Source: a bacterium (GTDB lineage Bacteria; Spirochaetota; Spirochaetia; JABEVK01). From it: a stretch of 16,173 bases of DNA. Under the pieces are notes generated by a model. It made no database searches and was not told the origin of the DNA. It saw nothing but the letters and a program-made list of their open reading frames with translations. Positions within the stretch are counted from its first letter, which is position 1; each line of letters begins with the position of its first letter. Of this stretch, positions 6,954 through 14,648 are shown one piece after another. The stretch lies in NCBI GenBank assembly GCA_021782055.1, contig JAJXVP010000044.1, forward strand, positions 1 to 16,173. Direction: 5' to 3'. A program made the translations under genes and the position numbers.

Positions 6954-7238
6954 GTCCAGTCCTTAAGAAACCCTGCAAAAACTATCGTGACTGGTAATGC
7001 CGAGAGTGCGTTCCATACCGAGTTCACAGTGCAGTCGCGGCTTGAAGATGGTCGCTCTGTTGACGCACGGCTGGATCTTTTGGTGGAAACAGCTGGCGGC
7101 TTTTACATCGTCGACCATAAACTTTCGCACAAGCCGGTTGTGAACGCTGATGAAATGATCGCCCTCCTTCAGGACGGTGGTTGGTGGAAGCAAACCAATC
7201 ATTCCAATAACCTAATAATCTGCAAAAGAGCCTGCTGA
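6954..7238 (+). pseudogene. Fragment of AddA/RecB-type PD-(D/E)XK nuclease domain
   Basis: The plus frame carries a short stretch (about 7005-7139) reading H-T-E-F-T-V-Q-S-R-L-E-D-G-R, then A-R-L-D-L-L-V-E-T, then F-Y-I-V-D-H-K. This order (E, G/A-R-x-D, then D-x-K) matches the C-terminal nuclease core of AddA/UvrD-like helicase-nucleases. The helicase part is absent. The only upstream ATG (6924) lies inside the ccdA promoter, and the frame runs into the antisense marR gene before stopping at 7238. It is best read as a decayed remnant, left by deletion or insertion next to the toxin-antitoxin pair. It is too short to be a functional nuclease. Confidence 0.5.
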
Positions 7239-7624
7239 AAAGGCTCACGTTGAGGCCCTAAACTAGCAAAAACTTCTTCAGTAGCCCCCAGCATCAGGGA
7301 ATAAATTTCACTGAGAAGTTCGGCTCCCTGCGGCGTTAAAGAAAGATTGACCTTTCGACGATTTGACTTATCTTGAACTTGTAAAACTAATTGTTTTTCT
7401 AAGAGGGATGAAACTCGCTGACTAACTGAAGAACGACTAATATCTAAATATTGTGCCACGTCGTCTTGGGTCGGGGTTGGGAGTTCTCGTGCGCTCATCA
7501 TAACCAGAAATTCTTGGTAGGTGACGCCTCGTTCTTCTAAGATGGTTTGCCGAGCAAGTCGATCTAATCGTATGACGATCTCGTGCAACAAAAATACTTC
7601 TGACAATTTGAAATTTAGTTTCAT
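7199..7624 (-). CDS. MarR-family transcriptional regulator
   Basis: A 141-residue MarR-type winged helix-turn-helix protein. The HTH covers about residues 52-80 (T-Q-D-D-V-A-Q-Y-L-D-I-S-R-S-S-V-S-Q-R-V), followed by the wing with D-K-S-N-R-R-K and V-N-L-S-L-T-P-Q-G (92-100). Flanking helices at both ends form the dimer interface. The start was set at the ATG at 7624, preceded by GAGGAG with 5-nt spacing; this ATG shares one base with the stop of the upstream fusion gene (TAATG), so translation is coupled. An in-frame GTG two codons earlier is less likely. As the last gene of the operon it probably represses the promoter at 9888-9923, which carries a strong inverted repeat. MarR proteins often respond to aromatic or lipophilic ligands or to oxidants; the ligand here is unknown. 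Confidence 0.88.
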   Translation of the reverse strand: MKLNFKLSEVFLLHEIVIRLDRLARQTILEERGVTYQEFLVMMSARELPTPTQDDVAQYLDISRSSVSQRVSSLLEKQLVLQVQDKSNRRKVNLSLTPQGAELLSEIYSLMLGATEEVFASLGPQREPFQQALLQIIRLLE

Positions 7625-9855
7625 TACCACTCCTCGGTATACAAAGCGATCTGACCTCTGGGCTGTAGAACTTTACGGCACTCTGCGACAAAGGTTCCAG
7701 AACCACAAATATAGAACGCTGTAGTTGAAGGGTCAAAGTCGAGAAACTCAAGATGAAAATCACTGCGGTGATGCCACACCTGCACTTGATCAGGAAACTG
7801 TTGAAAAAAACGCTCATAGAGATTTTCAGGGGTGTTTCTATACCCATACCACAGTTCGGCCGTGCTTAAGCGGCCCTGTTGCCGAAGTTGCCCCAACATG
7901 GGAATAAACGGAGCGATTCCGGTTCCTGTAGCTAAAAAGATGTGACGTTGAGCTTGTTCTGAAAGACAAAAAGTACCTAGGGGGCCTTCCATCATAACCT
8001 CGGTACCAGGCTGGACGTAGAGGGCAAATTGAGGTCCCTTTCCCCCCGTTTTTAATCCAACCAAGACGGTGAGAAGTTCTTCTTGACAAGCAACAATAGA
8101 ATACTCACGCCAGTCCCAAGGTCCCACCGCTATTTTCAGGTATTGTCCGGGACTCCAGACAAGCCCGGAGGGCACCTGCCAACAAAGCTCCTGGACGTCT
8201 GGGGCAACCCTCGTTGAACGAACCAAACGAGAGCGAAACTTACCTTCAGGGATGATTTGGGTCAATGGATTTCGTGGAGCGAGTTTAGCCCCATTGGCTG
8301 CCGCCATAATTTTAAAAAATCCGCCAGCACCTAATGCCTGTGCGGTGGCGGCAACTCCGCCCAAAAGAGCGCCAACAATTCCTAAACTACCACTGTCTTC
8401 TCCAGCGAGGAATAATCCTTTTAAAGGGGTCTCGGGACCAAATTTGGGACCTTGAAACAGTTCAGGTTGAGCAGGAAGTCCGTAGAAGCGGCCCTGCGGG
8501 TGCGAGGTATAATGTTCAACAGTTAGCGGCGTCGAAAGTTCTTGATAAATCACTAAATCTTTGAACCCCGGTAGGGTTTGATCGGCTAGGGCGATTAACC
8601 CCCGCGAAATTCGATCCTTTAATTCGTCATAAACCGCACCGCGATTGCCGCGCGGGCGCCCCTTACCTGCTTGAAAGTATTTGTCATCAACGAAGGCAGT
8701 TATCTCGGCGGTAAAAAAGCTTTCCTTCCCCGATTTCAGTGATGGAAATGACAAAAAGCCGTGACGTGGGTTCCCTTCAAGAAGGTCTTTAGCCTGCCCT
8801 TCTAGGTCGTTATGGTCAAAACTGCGGTTAAGCCAAAGGTTTTCGCCTGTAACCCCTAAAGTTCGAGCCGAATCTTTTAGGCGAAGATACAATGTGACGG
8901 CACTTCCCCCGCAGGTGAGCTTTGCTATTTTTTTTCGTAAGCGTAGAATTTTTTGGTGCTGAAAGCTCTCGGGAAGAAATGACGTATAGGTAAGCTGGGC
9001 ACCAGCATCTGAAATCACTAAAGGCGCCTGGATGAACTGTTCTGGTTCATAGGGGTTTCTTCCCCTCACCATAACCCCCGTAATTTTGCCTTTTTCGTAA
9101 CTGATTTGGGTAACTTCATGCCCTGTCAAAAGCCGACCACCATAGGCTTCCAGGAGGCTTTCTATGGTACGAGCAATGCAATGACTCCCGCCTTGGGGAA
9201 ACCATGCTCCTTCAAAATAATGTGTGGTAATTAAGGCGTGAATGGCAAAGGAACTCTGGGACGGAGGAAGGCCATAATCCCCCCAATGTGTCACGAGAAG
9301 TGCTTTAAGCTGAGAGTCTTGAAAGTGTTGGTCCAGGTAAGACCCTGTAGTTTGTAAAGCTAACCGGCGATTTGCAAGAAGCAGAGGCCCCAGAAAAAAT
9401 CGCAAACCAGGTAAAAACTTTGCGGTAAAATCCAGAATATTCCTTTTTTGGCAACGCTCAAGGTCTCGAAAGTACCGTTTCAGGGCTTTCTCTTCGTGAG
9501 GGTATCTTTCGATAAGCTCGGCAAGGTAAATCTTTTTATCAGAAGGGACCCGAAAATCAAATTGGGGATAAACAAAGCGATCAAACCTTTCAGGCATGCG
9601 GTTCCAATGAAGGTGCCCTTGTGAAAGAAGGTCAAAGAATTTTCGTGCCAGGCTACCTTGCCCCAACTCCCCAACGTAATGAAGCCCCACATCCCACTCG
9701 GCACCATCACGACGGAATGTATGGGTTAAACCTCCAGGTTCTGTATGCTTTTCGAGTACCAAAACGCGTTTACCGCCGACAGCAGCCAACAACCCCGCTG
9801 ACGCCAAACCTCCGATCCCCGATCCGATAACAATGGCATCCCAAACCTTCGTCAT
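7624..9855 (-). CDS. Fusion: retinol saturase/CrtI-like FAD oxidoreductase + ferredoxin-NADP reductase module
   Basis: A 743-residue two-part flavoprotein. Residues 1 to about 515 resemble the phytoene desaturase / carotenoid isomerase / retinol saturase group: FAD motif G-S-G-I-G-G at 11-16, E-K-H-T-E-P-G-G at 35-42, F-P-Q-G-G-S at 219-224, and the C-terminal FAD motif L-F-L-A-G-E-D at 481-487 followed by G-A-L-L-G-G. After a linker at about 521-540 comes an FNR-type module: S-P-G-Q-Y (568-572), flavin motif R-E-Y-S (583-586), G-P-L-G (624-627), pyridine-nucleotide motif G-T-G-I-A-P-F (644-650), C-G-S-G (717-720) and a terminal Trp. The C-terminal module would take electrons from NAD(P)H and could reduce the N-terminal FAD, making a self-sufficient reductase or isomerase for a polyene or other lipophilic substrate (inference). 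AGGAG lies 8 nt before the ATG. It is the first gene of an operon with marR. Confidence 0.82.
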   Translation of the reverse strand: MTKVWDAIVIGSGIGGLASAGLLAAVGGKRVLVLEKHTEPGGLTHTFRRDGAEWDVGLHYVGELGQGSLARKFFDLLSQGHLHWNRMPERFDRFVYPQFDFRVPSDKKIYLAELIERYPHEEKALKRYFRDLERCQKRNILDFTAKFLPGLRFFLGPLLLANRRLALQTTGSYLDQHFQDSQLKALLVTHWGDYGLPPSQSSFAIHALITTHYFEGAWFPQGGSHCIARTIESLLEAYGGRLLTGHEVTQISYEKGKITGVMVRGRNPYEPEQFIQAPLVISDAGAQLTYTSFLPESFQHQKILRLRKKIAKLTCGGSAVTLYLRLKDSARTLGVTGENLWLNRSFDHNDLEGQAKDLLEGNPRHGFLSFPSLKSGKESFFTAEITAFVDDKYFQAGKGRPRGNRGAVYDELKDRISRGLIALADQTLPGFKDLVIYQELSTPLTVEHYTSHPQGRFYGLPAQPELFQGPKFGPETPLKGLFLAGEDSGSLGIVGALLGGVAATAQALGAGGFFKIMAAANGAKLAPRNPLTQIIPEGKFRSRLVRSTRVAPDVQELCWQVPSGLVWSPGQYLKIAVGPWDWREYSIVACQEELLTVLVGLKTGGKGPQFALYVQPGTEVMMEGPLGTFCLSEQAQRHIFLATGTGIAPFIPMLGQLRQQGRLSTAELWYGYRNTPENLYERFFQQFPDQVQVWHHRSDFHLEFLDFDPSTTAFYICGSGTFVAECRKVLQPRGQIALYTEEW

Positions 9856-9887
9856 AACCTTGTCTCCTCATCTTCAATGATACACAG

Positions 9888-9923
9888 ATTATAACATTGT
9901 CTGTTTATATAGTAAACAGTCAA
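9888..9923 (-). promoter_or_regulatory. Promoter of the fusion-marR operon with 27-bp inverted-repeat operator
   Basis: On the minus strand TTTACT (9916-9911) and a perfect TATAAT (9893-9888) are 17 bp apart. An inverted repeat at 9897-9923 covers the -35 box and most of the spacer. Its core arms CTGTTTA (9901-9907) and TAAACAG (9913-9919) are perfect around 5 bp, and TTG/CAA outer bases pair as well, with one mismatched position (10 of 11 pairs). Size and placement fit a MarR dimer site, presumably for the MarR protein encoded by this operon. Confidence 0.72.
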
Positions 9924-9978
9924 ATATAAAAACCTTTGGCTTTATACCAGGGCCTCATTGTTGTCCCGATCATACCGG

Positions 9979-12900
9979 CTATTCCGTCGAAACCGTCACC
10001 GCTTGTAAATCTTTCGCGCTGGTATGTTTGCGTTCAAACCGGTAGAACGCCGCCGGTACGACAAAGAACGTCAAAATGGCTGACGTAAGAACGCCACCGA
10101 GCATAACGACACCGACCTTTTGACCAAACTCCGCCCCCTGCCCCGCCGCAAACATCAACGGAAAACTGATCATCAAAACCGTCAGCGTCGTCATAATGAT
10201 GGGTCTAAAACGAAGTCCGGCGGCCTCGATCAAGGCCTGAGCTAGGGGCATTTTGCCTATCCGTTCCATAACAAACTCTAGATAAATAATGGCGTTCTTG
10301 GCCGAGAGCCCAATCAGCATCAACAGACCTAACATGGCAAACAAGTCCATTCCGCCACCGAACAAGTACACGGCGACCAAGGCCCCGATCAAGGCTAAGG
10401 GGACAGGCATTAGCAAATAAATAGGGTATTTCCACGAGTTAAATTGCGAGGCCATTACCAAGTAGACCAAGAAAAGAGCCAGACCAAAGATCATGGGTAG
10501 CAAGGTACCCAACTGCGCGGCCAGAGCTTGCGGGCTAAACGCACCGCCGTTGGACACATCGACCCCTTGTCCTACTAATCCTACTTTGATCAAATCGGCT
10601 TGTACCATGTTTTGAAAAGCCAACGCGGGCGGAGCATTGGGTTTAAGGTCGATGTCGACGGTTGCGGAGTACAGGCGGTCATGCCGCGTAATGCTCAAAG
10701 GCGATTCGGTTAACACAAAAGACCCCAATTGCCGCATACTCAAGTTCGTTTGCAGAGTCGGGGAATAGACCTGAAGATCCAATAAGGATTGAGCTCCGTG
10801 AAGCAAGATGGGGTTGGCCATCACGTAGACCGGATAGCTCAAACCGCCTTTTACCAGGTTCGAGGCCTGGATACCTGTCGCATAGGTTTCTAACGCCAAG
10901 GCAATCTGCTGTGTGGTGATTCCAGTTCCCTTAAGTGCGGTTTGGTTGGGCATAAAGTTACGCTGAAAGGTCATGTAGTCTAAACTGGTGGTCACGTCGA
11001 CGGCGTAAGGATTCTTTTCAACTTCTTTGCGAATCAGCGGAATTGTTTTCTTTAACAGCCCAAAGTCAGCCGAGGTAAAGGTGATTTCGGCTGTACCTCC
11101 GCCAAAACCTCCTGCGTTGCCTCCATACCTGGCGGTATTAACGAATAACCGTGCCGAGGGCTGTTTGGCAAAGATTGGCAGGAGATCTTTTCGCCATTCT
11201 GGGGCAAGCTCAAAGACGTTCTTTCGTTGCTCGATCGGAACCAACTGAACAGTCAAATCTGCGTCAGCCTGCCCCGCGTAGATTAACGTCTGAACCGTTT
11301 TTACTTCTTTTTTCTTGAGAAGAACTTTTTCGATCTTTCCGACGTATTCATTTTCGATATCATCCGAGGTTCCTGGCGGCATATGAAGGCTGACATACAT
11401 TAACCCGCCATCTGACGAAGGCTGAAAGTTGAACGGAATTTTTGGTACCAAAAAAACCACGGTTCCGACAAACAGAGCCAACGCCCCTAGCAAGACGAAC
11501 CCGTTGAACTTCAAAACTCCTTTAAGACTGTGAACATACCTGTCCCGTACCCATGAAACAATGGCTTCGGTGGCATTGTGCAACGTCATCGTCAGGGCCT
11601 GGGCTAAAGTAAGAAGAACATGCAACAAGTAGTGAATGAGAGCCAAGATCAGCGGATAGAAGGGAATCAATACTGCGGCCAACCAGGTTTTCGTCACCAA
11701 AATCACGATAACGCCCACAACGAGGAGCAAGATTCCAAAGCCCGTTCGCCAGGCCTTCCAGCCCCACCGCAAAGACTTTCCTAACCAGGTAAAGCTCCGG
11801 GCAAAATCGCCCCAGTCGTAGTCTTTTGCCATCGGGGTATAGGCCAACCGCACCGTTAAGAACAGCAACGCCTCTAGAAGTGAAAAGAGCACTGCGGCTG
11901 ACAAGCCTAACGAAAACTGCATCAAGTAGCGGCCAATAACGCCGCCAATAAAACTGACAGGGATCAACACCGCTAACAGCGAAAGCGAGGCAGCGACAAC
12001 GGCCGAAAACACCTCGCTGGCCCCCCGTAGAACCGCTTCACGCAGGGGAATCCCCATTCGCTGGTACCTCTCGACGTTCTCAGCGATAACAATAGAGTCG
12101 TCGACAACGATACCAATGGCCACGATAAGGGCTAGAATCGATACCAAGTTAAACGTAAAGCCCGCCAGGGCAAATAACACAGGACCTGCCGAGATCGCAA
12201 TGGGAATGGCAAGGATGACTGAAAAGGCCGTGTTCAAGCGGCCTAAGAACAACAAAACAATAATGGCTACCACGATGGTGGTATTGATAAGTTCCTGAAA
12301 CGCTTGATCCACCGAGGCGCGGATTGGCCCTGTCGTATCGTTGCTGTAGGCAAAATGATAGCCCGTCGGCAGGTTGATGGTTGCCATGGCCTTGCGAACT
12401 CCGTCACCAACTGACACAGTGTTCGAGTCCGTCGTTTTTAAAATCGACAACAGAATCGCGGGGTGTCCATTGATGCGCACATAGTCCGTCGGAACCGGCA
12501 TTTCACGCACCGTTCCTAAATCAGCCACGGTAATGCCCCGATTGGAATCGACCAGGGTCTGTCGAATCTGTGATAAATCCACGGGTTGAGTGTTCGTAGC
12601 GAAGGTTAAGGTGTCTTTTCCCAGAGATAACGAACCAATCGGGAGGTTAACTTCATCGGCGGCTATCGCCGCAGTGACGGCTTGGGGGTTGAGGTCGTAT
12701 AAGGCCAGCCGACTGGGATCTAACAGAACCTGGATCTGACGGGTAACTAAACCGTCTATCTGAATATTGGCAACCCCAGGAATACGCTCGAGCTGGGGCG
12801 TGAGTTGATTCTGAATGTAATCGCCGACGCCTCCCATGCCAATCCCATCGGCCCAAACACCAAACTGGATAATCGGTTGAGAGTTCGGGTCAAAGGTCAG

Positions 12901-13380
12901 TACCATGGGGGCTTGGATTCCCGTGGGGAGAGTCGGTAAAATTCGCGATACTGCCGCCGAGACATAGTTGGCGTCGACATTTTTGTCTGTGCTTTGATCA
13001 AACGAAATTCGGACTCGACTTACCCCGGTTGAGCTAGTCGAGTCAATATCTTGAACCCCTTCAATCGAGGTCACCTGGTTTTCAATAGGCTCAGTAATTT
13101 CTTGGTTGATAACATCGGGGGTCGCCCCCGTATAATTCACTCGCACTAAAACCACGGGGATGTTAAGCTCAGGCATCAAGTCGACGCCTAGAGTTACCGT
13201 TGAAACCACACCAAACGCAAAAATCCCCAAAAAGATCGCCACGGCCAGGACATAACGTGTAACCGAAAACTTAACGAGCGGATTCACCTTCTGAAAGAGT
13301 TTCGTTTCTAGTTGGGCTAAACCGCCTGTGGCTTTTTCAGGTAAATTCCCTTGAGGGTTCGTGGGGAGGTCAGAACTCAT
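9979..13380 (-). CDS. RND-family efflux pump, inner-membrane permease (AcrB/HAE1-like)
   Basis: Proton-driven pump of 1133 residues, the motor of the tripartite efflux system encoded here. TM1 is at about 43-62. Porter-domain sequences follow (P-E-L-N-I-P-V-V, I-E-N-Q-V-T-S-I-E-G-V). The proton-relay aspartates sit in G-I-V-V-D-D-S-I (D427, D428) and the partner lysine in G-L-S-A-K-N-A (K1028), matching AcrB D407, D408 and K940 in position and context, so the pump looks functional. It is about 90 residues longer than AcrB. The excess lies mainly between TM6 (near 515) and TM7 (near 626), where two hydrophobic runs at about 547-562 and 566-590 could form an extra membrane hairpin. The start overlaps the stop of the fusion-protein gene by four bases (ATGA). 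Substrates, drug or lipid, cannot be told. Confidence 0.93.
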   Translation of the reverse strand: MSSDLPTNPQGNLPEKATGGLAQLETKLFQKVNPLVKFSVTRYVLAVAIFLGIFAFGVVSTVTLGVDLMPELNIPVVLVRVNYTGATPDVINQEITEPIENQVTSIEGVQDIDSTSSTGVSRVRISFDQSTDKNVDANYVSAAVSRILPTLPTGIQAPMVLTFDPNSQPIIQFGVWADGIGMGGVGDYIQNQLTPQLERIPGVANIQIDGLVTRQIQVLLDPSRLALYDLNPQAVTAAIAADEVNLPIGSLSLGKDTLTFATNTQPVDLSQIRQTLVDSNRGITVADLGTVREMPVPTDYVRINGHPAILLSILKTTDSNTVSVGDGVRKAMATINLPTGYHFAYSNDTTGPIRASVDQAFQELINTTIVVAIIVLLFLGRLNTAFSVILAIPIAISAGPVLFALAGFTFNLVSILALIVAIGIVVDDSIVIAENVERYQRMGIPLREAVLRGASEVFSAVVAASLSLLAVLIPVSFIGGVIGRYLMQFSLGLSAAVLFSLLEALLFLTVRLAYTPMAKDYDWGDFARSFTWLGKSLRWGWKAWRTGFGILLLVVGVIVILVTKTWLAAVLIPFYPLILALIHYLLHVLLTLAQALTMTLHNATEAIVSWVRDRYVHSLKGVLKFNGFVLLGALALFVGTVVFLVPKIPFNFQPSSDGGLMYVSLHMPPGTSDDIENEYVGKIEKVLLKKKEVKTVQTLIYAGQADADLTVQLVPIEQRKNVFELAPEWRKDLLPIFAKQPSARLFVNTARYGGNAGGFGGGTAEITFTSADFGLLKKTIPLIRKEVEKNPYAVDVTTSLDYMTFQRNFMPNQTALKGTGITTQQIALALETYATGIQASNLVKGGLSYPVYVMANPILLHGAQSLLDLQVYSPTLQTNLSMRQLGSFVLTESPLSITRHDRLYSATVDIDLKPNAPPALAFQNMVQADLIKVGLVGQGVDVSNGGAFSPQALAAQLGTLLPMIFGLALFLVYLVMASQFNSWKYPIYLLMPVPLALIGALVAVYLFGGGMDLFAMLGLLMLIGLSAKNAIIYLEFVMERIGKMPLAQALIEAAGLRFRPIIMTTLTVLMISFPLMFAAGQGAEFGQKVGVVMLGGVLTSAILTFFVVPAAFYRFERKHTSAKDLQAVTVSTE

Positions 13381-14648
13381 AACTGACCGCCTTGATTCGA
13401 TTCTTGATCAGACATCAAACGGATAGGAGCTCCTGGTAACAGGCCAGGAGGTGGGGAATCAATGACGACGGTCTGATCAGCGATCCCCGACACAGCCGCC
13501 AAAGTTCCGGCCTCGCCTAAAACAGTAATGGGGGTTTTAACCGACTTGTTGTCCGCTACAGTAAAGACGTATGAAACACTACCATCAGACTGAAGAGCCG
13601 ACACCGGGACAACCGCGCCTTTTGCAACAACCACCTCATACCGTACCGTCCCGACCACACCAAAGGGAACCTTAATCGGTTCCTTGGGCCTAGCAGTCAT
13701 CGGCAACAAGCCATTCACGGGGGCCCCTGGGAACGAGGATATCGTCAGGGGGTACGCCACACCAGCGACAGTAAACATTGCCGGGCGCCCCACCGTCAGC
13801 GAAATGGCATCCGACGGGACCACGTTAAAGCCTATTTGCTTTTCAGGCCCCACCATCGTAAAACTTTGACTAGCGGGTGTGACATACTGACCAGGGTTCA
13901 CATTGACTACCGTCAATTGACCCGAATAAGGGGCACGAACCACCGTGTACGACAAGTTAAGTTTTGCCTGCTCGACCTGAACTTCTGCGGTTTGAATAGC
14001 CAGTTTAAGTTGGGCTAAGGTTTGCTGGTCAGCATCTTTATACTGGCTCAAGGCGATTTTCGCAGCCTCGAGATTCGCCTGAGCGGTTTGTAGCTGTGCC
14101 TGTGCGGTAGCGACATCCGATGATGACGCACCGCCGATAGCATACAGTTGCTTACTGGCTTCGTAGCCCTTTTCAGCGACATCAACAGAGGCCTGGGCGG
14201 ACTGAACTTGAAGTTTCAGCTTTGGGCCATTTTGATCGTTATTCGATTTGGTAATATCGTAGTTAAGTTTTGCATTGGCCAACGCCGTTTCGGCGGTTTT
14301 TAAGGTCAACAGCAACTGGGAATCATCAATTTTGTAGACGGGCTCCCCTTGCCGTACGTAGTCCCCTGCTAAGTGGTAAACCTTGGCAACCACGCCTGAA
14401 ATCTGAGGCGCCACGGGCGACTGAACCACCGGCTCAACCGAACCGGCCACCTCGCGGTAGGTGGTCAAATCCCGAAACACCGCTTTGGTCGATAGCACGG
14501 CAGTCGGACCACGGCCGGTGCTTTCGGCGGATTTGCGACCATGATAACCAGCTTCTGGTTTGGCACTTGCCGCCCCCTGATGACAAGAAACTAGGGCTAA
14601 AGCTGAGCCCAGCAGGACTAACCCACGAAAAACTTGGCGATAGTTCAT
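13377..14648 (-). CDS. RND efflux membrane fusion (periplasmic adaptor) lipoprotein
   Basis: A 423-residue HlyD/AcrA-type adaptor that links the RND pump to the TolC-like channel. The start was set at the ATG at 14648, with GAGGAG 5 nt upstream and an ATGA overlap with the TolC-like gene; a longer open frame reaches 14795 but would overlap that gene by 151 bp. The signal peptide ends L-V-S-C with the lipobox Cys at residue 22, so the protein is predicted to be lipid-anchored. The lipoyl half-motifs are at about 77-108 (A-P-Q-I-S-G-V-V) and 234-265 (V-R-A-P-Y-S-G-Q-L). They flank an Ala/Gln-rich coiled-coil hairpin at about 110-232. Beta-barrel and membrane-proximal domains follow. Confidence 0.9.
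   Translation of the reverse strand: MNYRQVFRGLVLLGSALALVSCHQGAASAKPEAGYHGRKSAESTGRGPTAVLSTKAVFRDLTTYREVAGSVEPVVQSPVAPQISGVVAKVYHLAGDYVRQGEPVYKIDDSQLLLTLKTAETALANAKLNYDITKSNNDQNGPKLKLQVQSAQASVDVAEKGYEASKQLYAIGGASSSDVATAQAQLQTAQANLEAAKIALSQYKDADQQTLAQLKLAIQTAEVQVEQAKLNLSYTVVRAPYSGQLTVVNVNPGQYVTPASQSFTMVGPEKQIGFNVVPSDAISLTVGRPAMFTVAGVAYPLTISSFPGAPVNGLLPMTARPKEPIKVPFGVVGTVRYEVVVAKGAVVPVSALQSDGSVSYVFTVADNKSVKTPITVLGEAGTLAAVSGIADQTVVIDSPPPGLLPGAPIRLMSDQESNQGGQL

Noticed and set aside
6905..7027. N-terminal extension of the CcdA-like antitoxin
   Set aside because: It would read through the TTGACA promoter and operator palindromes and has no CcdA similarity; GTG at 6904 has GGAGG at correct distance.
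9924..9978. Possible terminator after the RND gene
   Set aside because: On the minus strand only a weak GGG/CCC pairing and a TTTTT are present; no convincing stem precedes the T-run.
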